NCBI RefSeq assembly: GCF_024347535.1
Contig: NZ_AP025497.1
Span: 992,001-1,056,000 of the forward strand
Length of the DNA stretch: 64,000 nucleotides
Source: Vibrio kanaloae
Lineage (GTDB): Bacteria; Pseudomonadota; Gammaproteobacteria; Enterobacterales; Vibrionaceae
Reading direction: 5' to 3'
The notes under the pieces were generated by a model, which worked only from the letters and a program-made list of their open reading frames with translations, was not told the DNA's origin and ran no database searches. Shown here one piece after another: positions 27,966 to 35,756 of the stretch. Each line of letters begins with the position of its first letter. The first letter of the stretch is position 1. The position numbers were made by a program, and so were the translations under genes.

Positions 27966-28409
27966 CTAGTGAAAGATCTTGTTTTCATACTCTCGTACAT
28001 GAACTTCAACAACACTCCAAATACGCACACTTTCACCCCTAACATCAAATACCTTCGCATGATTGTGTGGGGCGATACTTTTCATTTGATTGAAGTTGGG
28101 TAGGAAAGTTTTCATGTCTAGAAGTTGGTTCTGAAGCATCGTGATAGTTATAGGAGAATAGCCTTTACGCTCTAGGGTTAAATAAGCATTAAGGATACGA
28201 CTATTGATTTGATCTTGATGCAAAGCCCAGCGTTCCAGTCGGTGTCTCACTTTATTTTTTTCATCGAGGTATTCTTCGGACAATGTTTTAGGTGCCTGAG
28301 CATGCAGGGTTTCAATATTAGTTTTGATTGGCTGTACCGCAGGCTCTTTTGGATGGGAAGTAGCTTTTGTAATCCACTTCCTAACCCAAGTAATGATTGT
28401 TTTTAACAT
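27966..28409 (-). CDS. Helical protein of unknown function, island gene
   Basis: 147 residues, highly charged. The N-terminal amphipathic/basic segment (MLKTIITWVRKWITKATSHPKE) could touch membrane. The middle (about 45-80) is helical, and the end (ITITMLQNQLLDMKTFLPNF) may be a winged-helix-like or coiled fold. No family is recognised. It is the first gene of a two-gene minus-strand operon with the M15-like gene. A promoter could lie in 28410-28650, which also holds a short inverted repeat (TTCAC / GTGAA, 28544-28562). Confidence 0.6.
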   Translation of the reverse strand: MLKTIITWVRKWITKATSHPKEPAVQPIKTNIETLHAQAPKTLSEEYLDEKNKVRHRLERWALHQDQINSRILNAYLTLERKGYSPITITMLQNQLLDMKTFLPNFNQMKSIAPHNHAKVFDVRGESVRIWSVVEVHVREYENKIFH

Positions 28410-28654
28410 GGTAGGAATCCCAACTTTCCGACTGTTATAAAGATAGTTGGGATCTTTTAATTTGTCTGTCTAATGACGCTTTTTCACCAGCATTAGAATT
28501 GACGAAATTATGAACTTTGTTTATCTTTATATGAACACGACTGATTCACTCACGATACGTGAACGCTAGTATTAATAGTCAAGGTAACCAAACGGTAGAA
28601 GACTAGGGGCAGCTCCCATTGCTAGTTGATGAGACCTCAATAGAGCCATTGTGA

Positions 28655-28733
28655 ATCCTAATTGAAGCGCCCCCCAAAGGGAGGCTTCGCTGGATGTCTT
28701 GTGCTAAAAAGACACTCAGCATGTAATTAGGAT
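28655..28733 (+). promoter_or_regulatory. Predicted three-way-junction RNA leader sequestering a ribosome-binding site
   Basis: P1: ATCCTAATT (28655-28663) pairs with AATTAGGAT (28725-28733). P2: GAAGC / GCTTC (28664-28668, 28684-28688) with an inner C-run / G-run stem and AAA loop. P3: TGTCTT / AAGACA (28695-28700, 28709-28714), extended by CTG / CAG. The AGGA that would serve as Shine-Dalgarno for the ATG at 28740 is inside P1. Confidence 0.5.
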
Positions 28734-28739
28734 ATTACT

Positions 28740-29132
28740 ATGCCTGTAAAAACACTCCATACTTCCTCTGAAGCAAAGAAATACTACAAAAGTATCTCCT
28801 ATGAAACATTATTGGCTAGTTGGCTATTACAAGACGGTTGGGAAGTCTTTATGCCGATGATCGATCATGGAATGAAGACTGATGTACTGGTTTCTGATGG
28901 GAATAAGTTCTATCGAATTCAAGTGAAATCGGTAGAGTGCTTTGATGAAAACACCGTTGTTACTGACCAATGGCAGAATACACAGGTTGATTATGTAATA
29001 TATTTCTCAAGATGTTCAAATTGGGGATATATTGCGCCGCCCTTCAAGGGAAAGAGGAGGGTTAATCACCCCGATCATGTAAGATTTCACCAACACCCCA
29101 AGAACTTCTTAAAAGCTTTCGGTCGAGCTTAG
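28740..29132 (+). CDS. Small PD-(D/E)XK nuclease-like protein, island gene
   Basis: 130 residues. The layout is of a PD-(D/E)XK fold: Glu22 in helix 1 (YETLLASWLLQDGWEVFMP), then HGMKTDVLV with Asp48, then FYRIQVKS with Gln61-x-Lys63. Such single-domain proteins occur in mobile elements as resolvase-, homing- or restriction-type nucleases. No methyltransferase or partner is adjacent. It has a structured leader covering its start region and a hairpin-rich tail after it, so it looks like a self-contained cassette in the ffs island. Confidence 0.7.
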   Translation: MPVKTLHTSSEAKKYYKSISYETLLASWLLQDGWEVFMPMIDHGMKTDVLVSDGNKFYRIQVKSVECFDENTVVTDQWQNTQVDYVIYFSRCSNWGYIAPPFKGKRRVNHPDHVRFHQHPKNFLKAFGRA

Positions 29133-29437
29133 TAAACTCTATTCAGGGTGAAAACCGTGACGAGCTTTGTCGGCACTATTGTGCTAACTCGTCTCTGCCC
29201 CAAGGCGAGTTACATCTGAATATTACGTTGAAGAATTAAACAGGTTTTGCACTAAAGAAACTAATACTAAGATCTCTATATAAAGCTATCACTTAAGTCA
29301 ATCCAACTAATTTTTTGACTAGGTTACTAAAAGTATACTAATTGAATTCGCTTTTTAGGTAACTAATATATACCGCAGCAGACAAGGAGCTATGACTTCA
29401 CTTGTCTATCCAATCTTTATATGCGGAGTAATTAACA
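29133..29437 (+). other. Gap with secondary structure and the mdaB promoter
   Basis: 29152-29225 holds an outer ATTCAG / CTGAAT pair enclosing TAACTCG / CGAGTTA (a 7-bp stem) and weaker stems. 29319-29374 holds the operator region of mdaB. No gene is seen. Confidence 0.5.
29319..29346 (+). promoter_or_regulatory. Shared redox operator, mdaB copy
   Basis: 28-base motif CTAGGTTACTAAAA-GTATACTA-ATTGAA matching the site upstream of the peroxiredoxin gene at 26 of 28 positions, in the same orientation to its gene. A second, weaker copy (AGGTAACTAATATATACC) is at 29357-29374. Likely bound by the HxlR-type regulator. Confidence 0.65.
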
Positions 29438-30022
29438 ATGAGCAACATTCTTATCATCAATGCCCACGAGCCATCGCCATTTTCAGAAGGCAAACTTAAT
29501 GCGTCTTTGGTTGACAAAGCTGTTACACTTTTAGAGCAAAAAGGACATATTGTTCGCGTTGTGACCATGCAAGAAGAGTATGTTGTTGATGAACAATTGG
29601 CCCACTTTCAATGGGCTGATCGAGTCATTCTGCAATCCCCTGTTAATTGGATGACGATCCCTTGGTCTTTCAAGAAATATATGGATGAAGTGTTCACAGC
29701 CGGAATGGGAGGTGCGTTGTGTGCTTTCGATGGCCGCAGTGAAGATGAACCGACTAAAAACTATGGTACAGGCGGTACACTTACAAACACCAAGTACATG
29801 CTTTCTCTAACATTTAATGCTCCACAAGAATCGTTTAATAGCCAAGATGAATACCTATTCCAAGGTAAAAGTGTGGATGATTTGATGTTCCACATGCACG
29901 CAAATTTCCGATTTTTTGGTATGTCTGCACTGCCTACTTTTGCATGTTACGATGTTATGAAGAATGCCGATATTGAGAATGACTTCGCTCGATTTGAAGC
30001 GCACCTCAACGAAGTATTCTAG
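29438..30022 (+). CDS. mdaB: MdaB-family NAD(P)H quinone reductase
   Basis: Flavodoxin-fold FAD/FMN enzyme, 194 residues, that reduces quinones by two electrons and so avoids semiquinone radicals. [21 protein letters not shown] binds the flavin phosphate; [21 protein letters not shown] (near 67-87) and [21 protein letters not shown] (near 108-128) are MdaB-typical. Followed 32 bases later by the hxlR-type gene. Likely induced by quinones through the operator at 29319. Confidence 0.9.
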   Translation: MSNILIINAHEPSPFSEGKLNASLVDKAVTLLEQKGHIVRVVTMQEEYVVDEQLAHFQWADRVILQSPVNWMTIPWSFKKYMDEVFTAGMGGALCAFDGRSEDEPTKNYGTGGTLTNTKYMLSLTFNAPQESFNSQDEYLFQGKSVDDLMFHMHANFRFFGMSALPTFACYDVMKNADIENDFARFEAHLNEVF

Positions 30023-30054
30023 TAACGGTCTGGATTCGTTTTTAGCGAGGCTGT

Positions 30055-30420
30055 ATGAAAGCAAAAGTTGAAATAAATGCAAAAGGACACAAAAGTGTTA
30101 TTCATGCCTGCGGCGAGCCATGTGCTATTGAAAAAGGAATGAGGATTTTAGGAGCTAAATGGAAAGGTTCAATTATCTATCATTTGAAAGATGGTCCGGT
30201 TCGGTTTAATGATCTTTCACGCATGCTCGGTGGCGCAAGTAAGAAGATGGTAGACCAACGCCTAAAGGAACTCGAAAACGAAAATATGGTGATACGTCGA
30301 GTGCTAAATGAAAAGCCGCTAGCCGTAAGCTATGAGCTTACCGAGTTTGGAAGAAGTGCCTTGAATATTCTTGATGAGTTAAGAAAGTGGTCGGAAAGTA
30401 ACGATATCCAACTCAAGTAA
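30055..30420 (+). CDS. HxlR-family transcriptional regulator
   Basis: 121-residue winged-helix protein. The CGEPCAIEKGMRILGAKW start and LKDGPVRFNDLSRMLGGASKKMVDQRLKELE are HxlR-typical. The Cys pair near residues 19-23 (CGEPC) may sense thiol-reactive compounds such as quinones, as in YodB/CatR/QorR. It forms an operon with mdaB and probably represses mdaB and the convergent peroxiredoxin gene, both of which carry the same operator. GCGAGG is upstream of the ATG. Confidence 0.9.
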   Translation: MKAKVEINAKGHKSVIHACGEPCAIEKGMRILGAKWKGSIIYHLKDGPVRFNDLSRMLGGASKKMVDQRLKELENENMVIRRVLNEKPLAVSYELTEFGRSALNILDELRKWSESNDIQLK

Positions 30421-30442
30421 TTTCAATGAAAGTTAACATTGC

Positions 30443-30476
30443 AAAAAGGCAACATCTTAAGGTGTTGCCTTTTTTA
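30443..30476. terminator. Bidirectional terminator
   Basis: AAGGCAACA / TGTTGCCTT-type stem with flanking A and T runs between the convergent hxlR-type and peroxiredoxin genes. Confidence 0.85.
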
Positions 30477-30518
30477 TACGAGAGTTATTCGGAACTGTCT
30501 CGTTCTAGCAAGCTACAT

Positions 30519-31058
30519 TTAGTAATCTAACGTACCTCGGATTGGATAATGATTATCTGGGTCGCGAATCCAAGCTAACCCCCGTGTAAGTGCACCAAGT
30601 TCAGGTCTCACAAATGGGTTGTTTGATAGATCTACTACGTGAACATTTCCATGCTCATTAATTACAAATAACCCCGGCTCTGCAAAGTTATGGTCAGTCT
30701 CTTTTTCAGAGCGCGGTAGTGAAATGTAAAGTCCTAGCATTTTCATTTGTTGCTCACTTAAACCATAAGCAATCGGGAAGCTTATATCGAGCTTTTCTAG
30801 ATGTTGTTCTAATTGTTCCTTTGAATCGCCAGAGACAGCCAGAATATCGACACCGGCATCGGAAAAGGCTTGTTTATAAGTTTCTATTTCATTCAAGTAT
30901 TTTGTGCAAAGTGGGCAGTGTTTACCACGATAAACGAATACAGCCTGCCAAGTAGCTTCACCTTGTGGCTGACCTAACTTCACTTTTGTTCCATCTATTT
31001 TAGTTGCTTCCAATACAGGGAAAGTAGCACCTGCTTTCAGTTTCTTTGAGTATCCCAT
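30519..31058 (-). CDS. AhpC/TSA-type thioredoxin-fold peroxiredoxin
   Basis: 179 residues. The thioredoxin-fold peroxidatic site is YRGKHCPLCTKYLNEIE with Cys near residues 48 and 51 (CPLC). The usual peroxiredoxin TxxC is replaced by H-C-P-L-C, so it may act as an atypical (one- or 2-Cys) bacterioferritin-comigratory-type peroxiredoxin or a thiol oxidoreductase. GGAG lies upstream of the ATG. The promoter region (31121-31148) carries the same operator as mdaB. Confidence 0.85.
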   Translation of the reverse strand: MGYSKKLKAGATFPVLEATKIDGTKVKLGQPQGEATWQAVFVYRGKHCPLCTKYLNEIETYKQAFSDAGVDILAVSGDSKEQLEQHLEKLDISFPIAYGLSEQQMKMLGLYISLPRSEKETDHNFAEPGLFVINEHGNVHVVDLSNNPFVRPELGALTRGLAWIRDPDNHYPIRGTLDY

Positions 31059-31120
31059 CTTGGCTCCTTGGATTTAACTATTACTAAGTAATTCAAAACG
31101 TAGGGCAAGATCAGAATAGT

Positions 31121-31148
31121 TTCAACTAGTATACTTTTGGTAACCTAG
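31121..31148 (-). promoter_or_regulatory. Shared redox operator, peroxiredoxin copy
   Basis: Reads CTAGGTTACCAAAA-GTATACTA-GTTGAA on the minus strand, about 60 bases upstream of the peroxiredoxin ATG, with two differences from the mdaB site. Confidence 0.65.
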
Positions 31149-31211
31149 ATAAGGAAACTGTCCATTTCTTCCAACTACAATCGTGATGACCAAATCAAAA
31201 AGGAGTTCATC

Positions 31212-31808
31212 ATGGTGGTTTTCAACAAAACAAAACGAAGTGGCGTCAAAAAGCCTTTTCGGCTTGAGGAAATTTGGCGGATCAGAACCAGATTAGAAAT
31301 TGAAAATAATTTGATGCAGCTTGCGTTGCTCAACTTAGCTATTGATAGCAAACTTAGAGCGAGTGATTTGCTCGTTCTCAGAGTTTGTGATGTATCTTCG
31401 CAAGATAGGATATTTAATCGCGTTAAACATATTCAGCGAAAAACGGGCATTGAAGTTCAATTTGAGATAACGACAAGAACTCAACAAAGCCTAATTAAAT
31501 GGATTTTGATTGCTTCACTAGGCAGCAGAGATTTTCTTTTTCCAAGTCAAAGACGTAAGCACAAAGCTATAAGCTATTCGTACTACCGCTATCTAGTTAG
31601 AAAGTGGGCGTTAAACCTTGGGTTAGATCCGAACCTATATGGTACTCACTCGATGAGACGAACAAAAGCGACACTGGTCTATGCAAAAACTAAAAATATC
31701 CGAGCGGTACAGCTTTTACTGGGGCATACAAAGGTAGATAACACTATTCGCTACCTTGGTGTCGAATTAGAAGATGCATTGTTACTTTCAGAAGGCACGG
31801 ATTGTTAG
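31212..31808 (+). CDS. Single-domain tyrosine recombinase (FimB/FimE-sized)
   Basis: 198 residues, only the catalytic domain. All active residues are present: R49 (SKLRASDLL), K77 (IQRKTG), H146 and R149 (THSMRRTKA), H172 (LLGHTKV) and Y181 (RYLG). It lacks the N-terminal core-binding domain of phage integrases, like the fimbrial inverters FimB/FimE. AAAGGAG precedes the ATG. No phage or fimbrial genes are next to it. It may move or invert DNA within the island; its site is not identified. Confidence 0.85.
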   Translation: MVVFNKTKRSGVKKPFRLEEIWRIRTRLEIENNLMQLALLNLAIDSKLRASDLLVLRVCDVSSQDRIFNRVKHIQRKTGIEVQFEITTRTQQSLIKWILIASLGSRDFLFPSQRRKHKAISYSYYRYLVRKWALNLGLDPNLYGTHSMRRTKATLVYAKTKNIRAVQLLLGHTKVDNTIRYLGVELEDALLLSEGTDC

Positions 31809-32019
31809 TCGAAATGAACCCTATTTAGTAGGGTTCCTATTGTTCACCGACAAGGTGTTGCCCCATTATCATTTAGAGTTGATACTCATCAGCATCTTGC
31901 TAATACTGTTTTTACTTATTAATAGTTATCTGAATCATGACTACATAATATTTGTCATTTAGCGATTAGTTGATGAGAATTCGTTACTAATACATTGATT
32001 CTGTGGATGAAGATAATGA

Positions 32020-33564
32020 TCAATGACCTTGGCAAAGATTGGTAGGTTGGAAAGGAAGGTAAGGTGTCTCATATCGTGCCGACACATCATAACGTCCTGA
32101 CAAATACTGAGAGGCTAAATATTGACGTTGCTCCTCATTATAAAAGTGTTGTGTTGCTTCTAGTTCAATCGCATCTCCATCCCCAGCACAAATGAAATAG
32201 TCGTCGTCCATATCTCGAAATGCTATTGGGGTTTCATCTACCAATCCATATCTATCGGTCATCTTTCTTGACCTCCAAATATCTTTAAATGTACCTCGCT
32301 CAAAGCGTTTTAAATTTCGCCATTGTACGAACATATAAGTGTCTTGCGAGGGAATCGATGGAATGTCATTCATTGCCTCGTTCGGGCTTTTACAAGTATC
32401 AAACAAAACCACAGCATTGTTCTCAACTCTAAATGGCAATCTATCTTCATCTTGTATATAAGAATCCACGTTCCTTTTGAACCAAGAATCACCCTCTGGA
32501 CTGAGATAAAAAGAAGGAGACTTTAGGTAAGAACCAAAATCGTCAGTTTTATTTGCGTCAACAATTTCATAAACAGGGTTATCATGAAGTGCGTCATAGC
32601 TCGCACTATAATTGAACTCAATTTTAAACAAAAAATCTTCCATCTCGGGTTTAGTAAGAGACGTGAAAGCTTTATCTACCGACGCTTTGATTTTCTCAAT
32701 GGATTTAGGGTGAGAGAGGTAAATTGGAATGAGTCCGTGTCCCGCAAAGTCTAATTTGCTCGGTGCTATCGTGGTGTTGGGAGGCGGAACGCTGCCTATC
32801 CCTGTAAAGTTCAGCCCATTAATCACAAGATCTGAGGTCGATAAAATATAATCACTGTCTGGGCTAAGGGTTGGAGAAGCGGGAGCGATGTGAACGACGC
32901 GAATGTTATCGGCACTGTAACCGTATTGAGATGTAACATGCTTGTATGATTCGTTTACCCATAAGTTCCCTTGTGAATGAGCGATGTAAATGAGCTTTTT
33001 TCCTTTCCACGTAAGAGAGTCATTTAAAAGATGATGCTGCATTCTAGTCTGGCTAGTTTCGGGGGCATCAACAAGTGAGGCTAGTTCTTTTAAATATGTC
33101 GTGATAGTTGCATTGATGGTTTGGTTTGTGAAGTCGAGAACAAACCCAGCAAACCAAGCAAAAGTGGCGCTGATTTTTTGGATGATAGCGCTGTTTTGCC
33201 TACCGCTTACGATGTCCCAAAAGGCCTCCCACCGGTCGAATTGTTTCTGCTCTAACTCGGAAGTTCTTTGGTCAAAGGTTTCAGCAAAATCAGCCAGTAC
33301 GTTAAGGCCACTTCCTTCAATATAAGAATCGTTGTAGAAAAGCTGGTATTCGACAGACTCACCGTTGTATTGGTTGATATCTATAGTGGATTTTATTTCT
33401 TTTATCCCTTCTTTGGCTTGTTTTTCAGTTGTTGCAACACCGTTAAAAAAACCGATGGTGTAACCTTCAATTTTGCATGAGTTGGCGATTGCATTAAATG
33501 GCAGCAAAGCAGCAATCATGAGTGATATTGTTGGCTTATTCACAATATTGTGCCTCCGCAGCAA
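32020..33564 (-). CDS. Secreted alpha/beta-hydrolase-like protein
   Basis: 514 residues. Signal peptide MLRRHNIVNKPTISLMIAALL..A-IA, then a large domain with the nucleophile elbow IAHSQGN (Ser197), a later TSDLVI (possible Asp) and FAGHGLIPIYL (possible His near 274), i.e. a lipase/esterase-type triad. The C-terminal third is not recognised. The substrate is unknown. It overlaps the upstream lipoprotein gene by 29 bases, so the two are co-translated. Confidence 0.7.
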   Translation of the reverse strand: MLRRHNIVNKPTISLMIAALLPFNAIANSCKIEGYTIGFFNGVATTEKQAKEGIKEIKSTIDINQYNGESVEYQLFYNDSYIEGSGLNVLADFAETFDQRTSELEQKQFDRWEAFWDIVSGRQNSAIIQKISATFAWFAGFVLDFTNQTINATITTYLKELASLVDAPETSQTRMQHHLLNDSLTWKGKKLIYIAHSQGNLWVNESYKHVTSQYGYSADNIRVVHIAPASPTLSPDSDYILSTSDLVINGLNFTGIGSVPPPNTTIAPSKLDFAGHGLIPIYLSHPKSIEKIKASVDKAFTSLTKPEMEDFLFKIEFNYSASYDALHDNPVYEIVDANKTDDFGSYLKSPSFYLSPEGDSWFKRNVDSYIQDEDRLPFRVENNAVVLFDTCKSPNEAMNDIPSIPSQDTYMFVQWRNLKRFERGTFKDIWRSRKMTDRYGLVDETPIAFRDMDDDYFICAGDGDAIELEATQHFYNEEQRQYLASQYLSGRYDVSARYETPYLPFQPTNLCQGH

Positions 33565-34135
33565 GGAGCGTACTTACGGAACCATTTAATAGGTGATTGT
33601 AAGCCAAATAAGTCATAGTGCGGGCTTTGGTATTGTAAGTGAGCGCATCAACGGTTCTTCCTGTATTGGTTATATCTCTTACAGGAATACCAACAAACTC
33701 TTTACAAGCGAGTACTTTGTCGTATTTGTATGAAATGTCGAGTGCTTTTCTGATGTTCGCATCGGTCTTTGCATTCCAGTCGTGATAAAGACTTTCTTGT
33801 GCCTGCCGAGCCTCTTGTTTTAAGGCTTTTCGGACTGGCTCGGTCACTTCTAACGCATCGATAAACGCCTCAATGTCATCGCGGATACCATCATTGTTTG
33901 CATCCGTACCAGTAAGAGAGTCGCTGCGGTCAAGCATGGGTTCAAAACGCTCATATAGAAGCCTAAGTTGATCATCAATTGTTTCTTGTGCCTTTAATTC
34001 CGCGACTAGCTCAGGTGTTTTCTCTATGTGTGATGTGACACTCGGTTGTTCCACTACAGCAGCGTTTGGCTCATTCGATTCTTTGCACCCCACAATTAAC
34101 ATCACTGCTAATGTGCAGACTAACCCATTTTTCAT
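33536..34135 (-). CDS. Lipoprotein with calcium-binding-type loop
   Basis: 199 residues. Lipoprotein signal ending LIVGC (Cys17). Near 76-90 the sequence DANNDGIRDDIEAF resembles an EF-hand/dockerin-type Ca loop (D-x-N-x-D-G-x-x-D-D). The rest is helical and charged. Two Cys near the C terminus (AQYCE, and ACKEF) may be disulfide-linked. Operon with the secreted hydrolase, with overlapping ends; perhaps its chaperone or surface partner. No family with known function is recognised. Confidence 0.7.
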   Translation of the reverse strand: MKNGLVCTLAVMLIVGCKESNEPNAAVVEQPSVTSHIEKTPELVAELKAQETIDDQLRLLYERFEPMLDRSDSLTGTDANNDGIRDDIEAFIDALEVTEPVRKALKQEARQAQESLYHDWNAKTDANIRKALDISYKYDKVLACKEFVGIPVRDITNTGRTVDALTYNTKARTMTYLAYNHLLNGSVSTLLAAEAQYCE

Positions 34136-34568
34136 TTTTGTTTCCCCTAGTATTTCAAATAGATACCAAAGAATACGGACAAATTAACTCACTGAATAAT
34201 AAAGAATTTTAATGACAGCATAAGGAGTGGTGATAGGCAGGAAAAATCGTAATCGAGCATGAACCAAGAACAAGAATTGCAAGTACTTATCGAGCAGTTT
34301 TAATCAGGTTTATTGCCATAATGGCCTGTTCCATCAACAGTGGATACAAAGTTAAATGACTTTCCATACTTTTAGTTATTCATGTTTTGCTAATGTTCTA
34401 TTTTCCTAAACGCATTTTTGTCCAAAAGTGTGTTACACACATACTCACTATGCCTCTCGAAGGGCTCATTCGGGGGTGGTAATTTTACAACGTTGGATTT
34501 GGGGTATTGTTAAAATTTGTAGACTTTTGATGCAATGTTATGCGAACTTATGTTGTAAGCATCACTTT
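34136..34568. other. Intergenic stretch, probable right border of the ffs island
   Basis: No supported gene in 34136-34568. The 118-codon plus-strand frame over 34428-34784 starts in low-complexity sequence, crosses a terminator hairpin and overlaps the next gene; it is not credited. Confidence 0.5.
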
Positions 34569-34598
34569 AAAAAAGCCGCTCTTAACGAGCGGCTTTTT
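34569..34598. terminator. Intrinsic terminator
   Basis: GCCGCTC / GAGCGGC, loop TTAAC, A-run and T-run on both sides; probably ends the amino-acid binding-protein transcript from the right. Confidence 0.8.
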
Positions 34599-34685
34599 GC
34601 TATCTTTAGCTTCTACAACAGCATCTATTCAAAGTTAATCAAGAGGTGTAAACAACCATTTTTGCATCATTTGAATGTCATCCTG

Positions 34686-35447
34686 CTAATCGTAAATACT
34701 GTATGTAAAATATTTACTCGCGATTTTTTGATGTTGACCATTGTCGATAAGCTTTTGTATGCCACTATCAATAAGATCTTTTAGTTCGTTATCTTGCTTT
34801 CTGACTGCTACACCAATACCACGACCAAACCATTTCTCTTCTGTGAATTTAGGGCCTGTAAAGTGGTAGTCCTTGCCTTGTTCTGTTTCAAGGAAACCAG
34901 CATTTAGCCCTATTGAACCACCAAACACAGTATCGAGACGACCATTTAACAAGTCTGTAAATGCTTCATCGAAGGTACCGTAGCGGCGCATATCTATATC
35001 CGGGTATATTTCAGAAAGGTACTTATCTCCGATTGTTGCACGCTGAACTCCGATAGTTAGGTCATTCAAGCTGTCGTCACTCATATTGATCTCTCGATCT
35101 TTCTTCATCACGAAACGAGTTGGGACTTTGGCGTATGGAATGGTGAAGTTAACTTTTTTTTCACGCTCTTCGGTAATCGTCATGGCTGCAATTATCGCAT
35201 CGTTCTTACGACTCAATAGTGAAGGGATAATACCGTCCCAATCTGTTTTGGAGATGATGCACTTTACCCCTAATTCGATACAAAGCGCGTTGGCTAAATC
35301 GACCTCAAATCCCTCTAGTTTTCCGTCCTGTGTTGTCCAACTGAACGGTGGGTAGGCTCCCTCAACAGTAAAGCGAATTTGCTGCCAATCTTTGGCGTAT
35401 GTGAGTGCAGAGAACACACTGACGAATGCAACGAATATCCATTTCAT
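34686..35447 (-). CDS. Amino-acid ABC-transporter substrate-binding protein (SBP_bac_3)
   Basis: 253 residues. Signal peptide MKWIFVAFVSVFSALTYA, then a bilobed periplasmic binding domain with EGAYPPFSWTTQDGKLEGFEVDLANAL (the ligand-proximal N-lobe), CIISKTDWDGIIPSL and AAMTITEEREKKVNFTIPYA. Most like ArtJ/HisJ/GlnH-type sensors for polar or basic amino acids. No permease or ATPase gene adjoins it, so it either works with a distant transporter or feeds a sensor. Confidence 0.9.
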   Translation of the reverse strand: MKWIFVAFVSVFSALTYAKDWQQIRFTVEGAYPPFSWTTQDGKLEGFEVDLANALCIELGVKCIISKTDWDGIIPSLLSRKNDAIIAAMTITEEREKKVNFTIPYAKVPTRFVMKKDREINMSDDSLNDLTIGVQRATIGDKYLSEIYPDIDMRRYGTFDEAFTDLLNGRLDTVFGGSIGLNAGFLETEQGKDYHFTGPKFTEEKWFGRGIGVAVRKQDNELKDLIDSGIQKLIDNGQHQKIASKYFTYSIYD

Positions 35448-35756
35448 TTTTATTTCCTTATAGTAATAATAGCTGTAGATAGTTAACTACTTGTTAATAT
35501 TTATCAATGCGGATGCACATCGATGTGAACTAAGACATAAATGTATAAACGATGGGTCTGATTGACTCTCTGATTTTCCAATTTTTCACCAACCACTTAT
35601 ATCAAGTTCTCTCCCAATCAGAAATCGTTATCGAGCACTCAAAGCCCACTATAAAAATTGTGTTAATGATCAAATGCGCAATTTTGTACAAAAGCTGAAA
35701 GAGCCTATAGAGTAGACTGATAAGTCGCTCGATAATTAACAGGCTTGGGAATTGTT
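35448..35756. other. Divergent promoter region
   Basis: 309 bases between the binding-protein gene and the AraC-type gene. AT-rich, no gene or clear operator seen. Confidence 0.5.

Noticed and set aside
29190..29215. Integron attC-like site (TAACTCG / CGAGTTA)
   Set aside because: The RYYYAAC / GTTRRRY core boxes are not met and no integron integrase is nearby.
31774..31962. 62-codon frame overlapping the recombinase end
   Set aside because: Hydrophobic but overlapping, without a ribosome-binding site.
34428..34784. 118-codon plus-strand frame
   Set aside because: Crosses a terminator hairpin, overlaps the amino-acid binding protein gene, has no ribosome-binding site.
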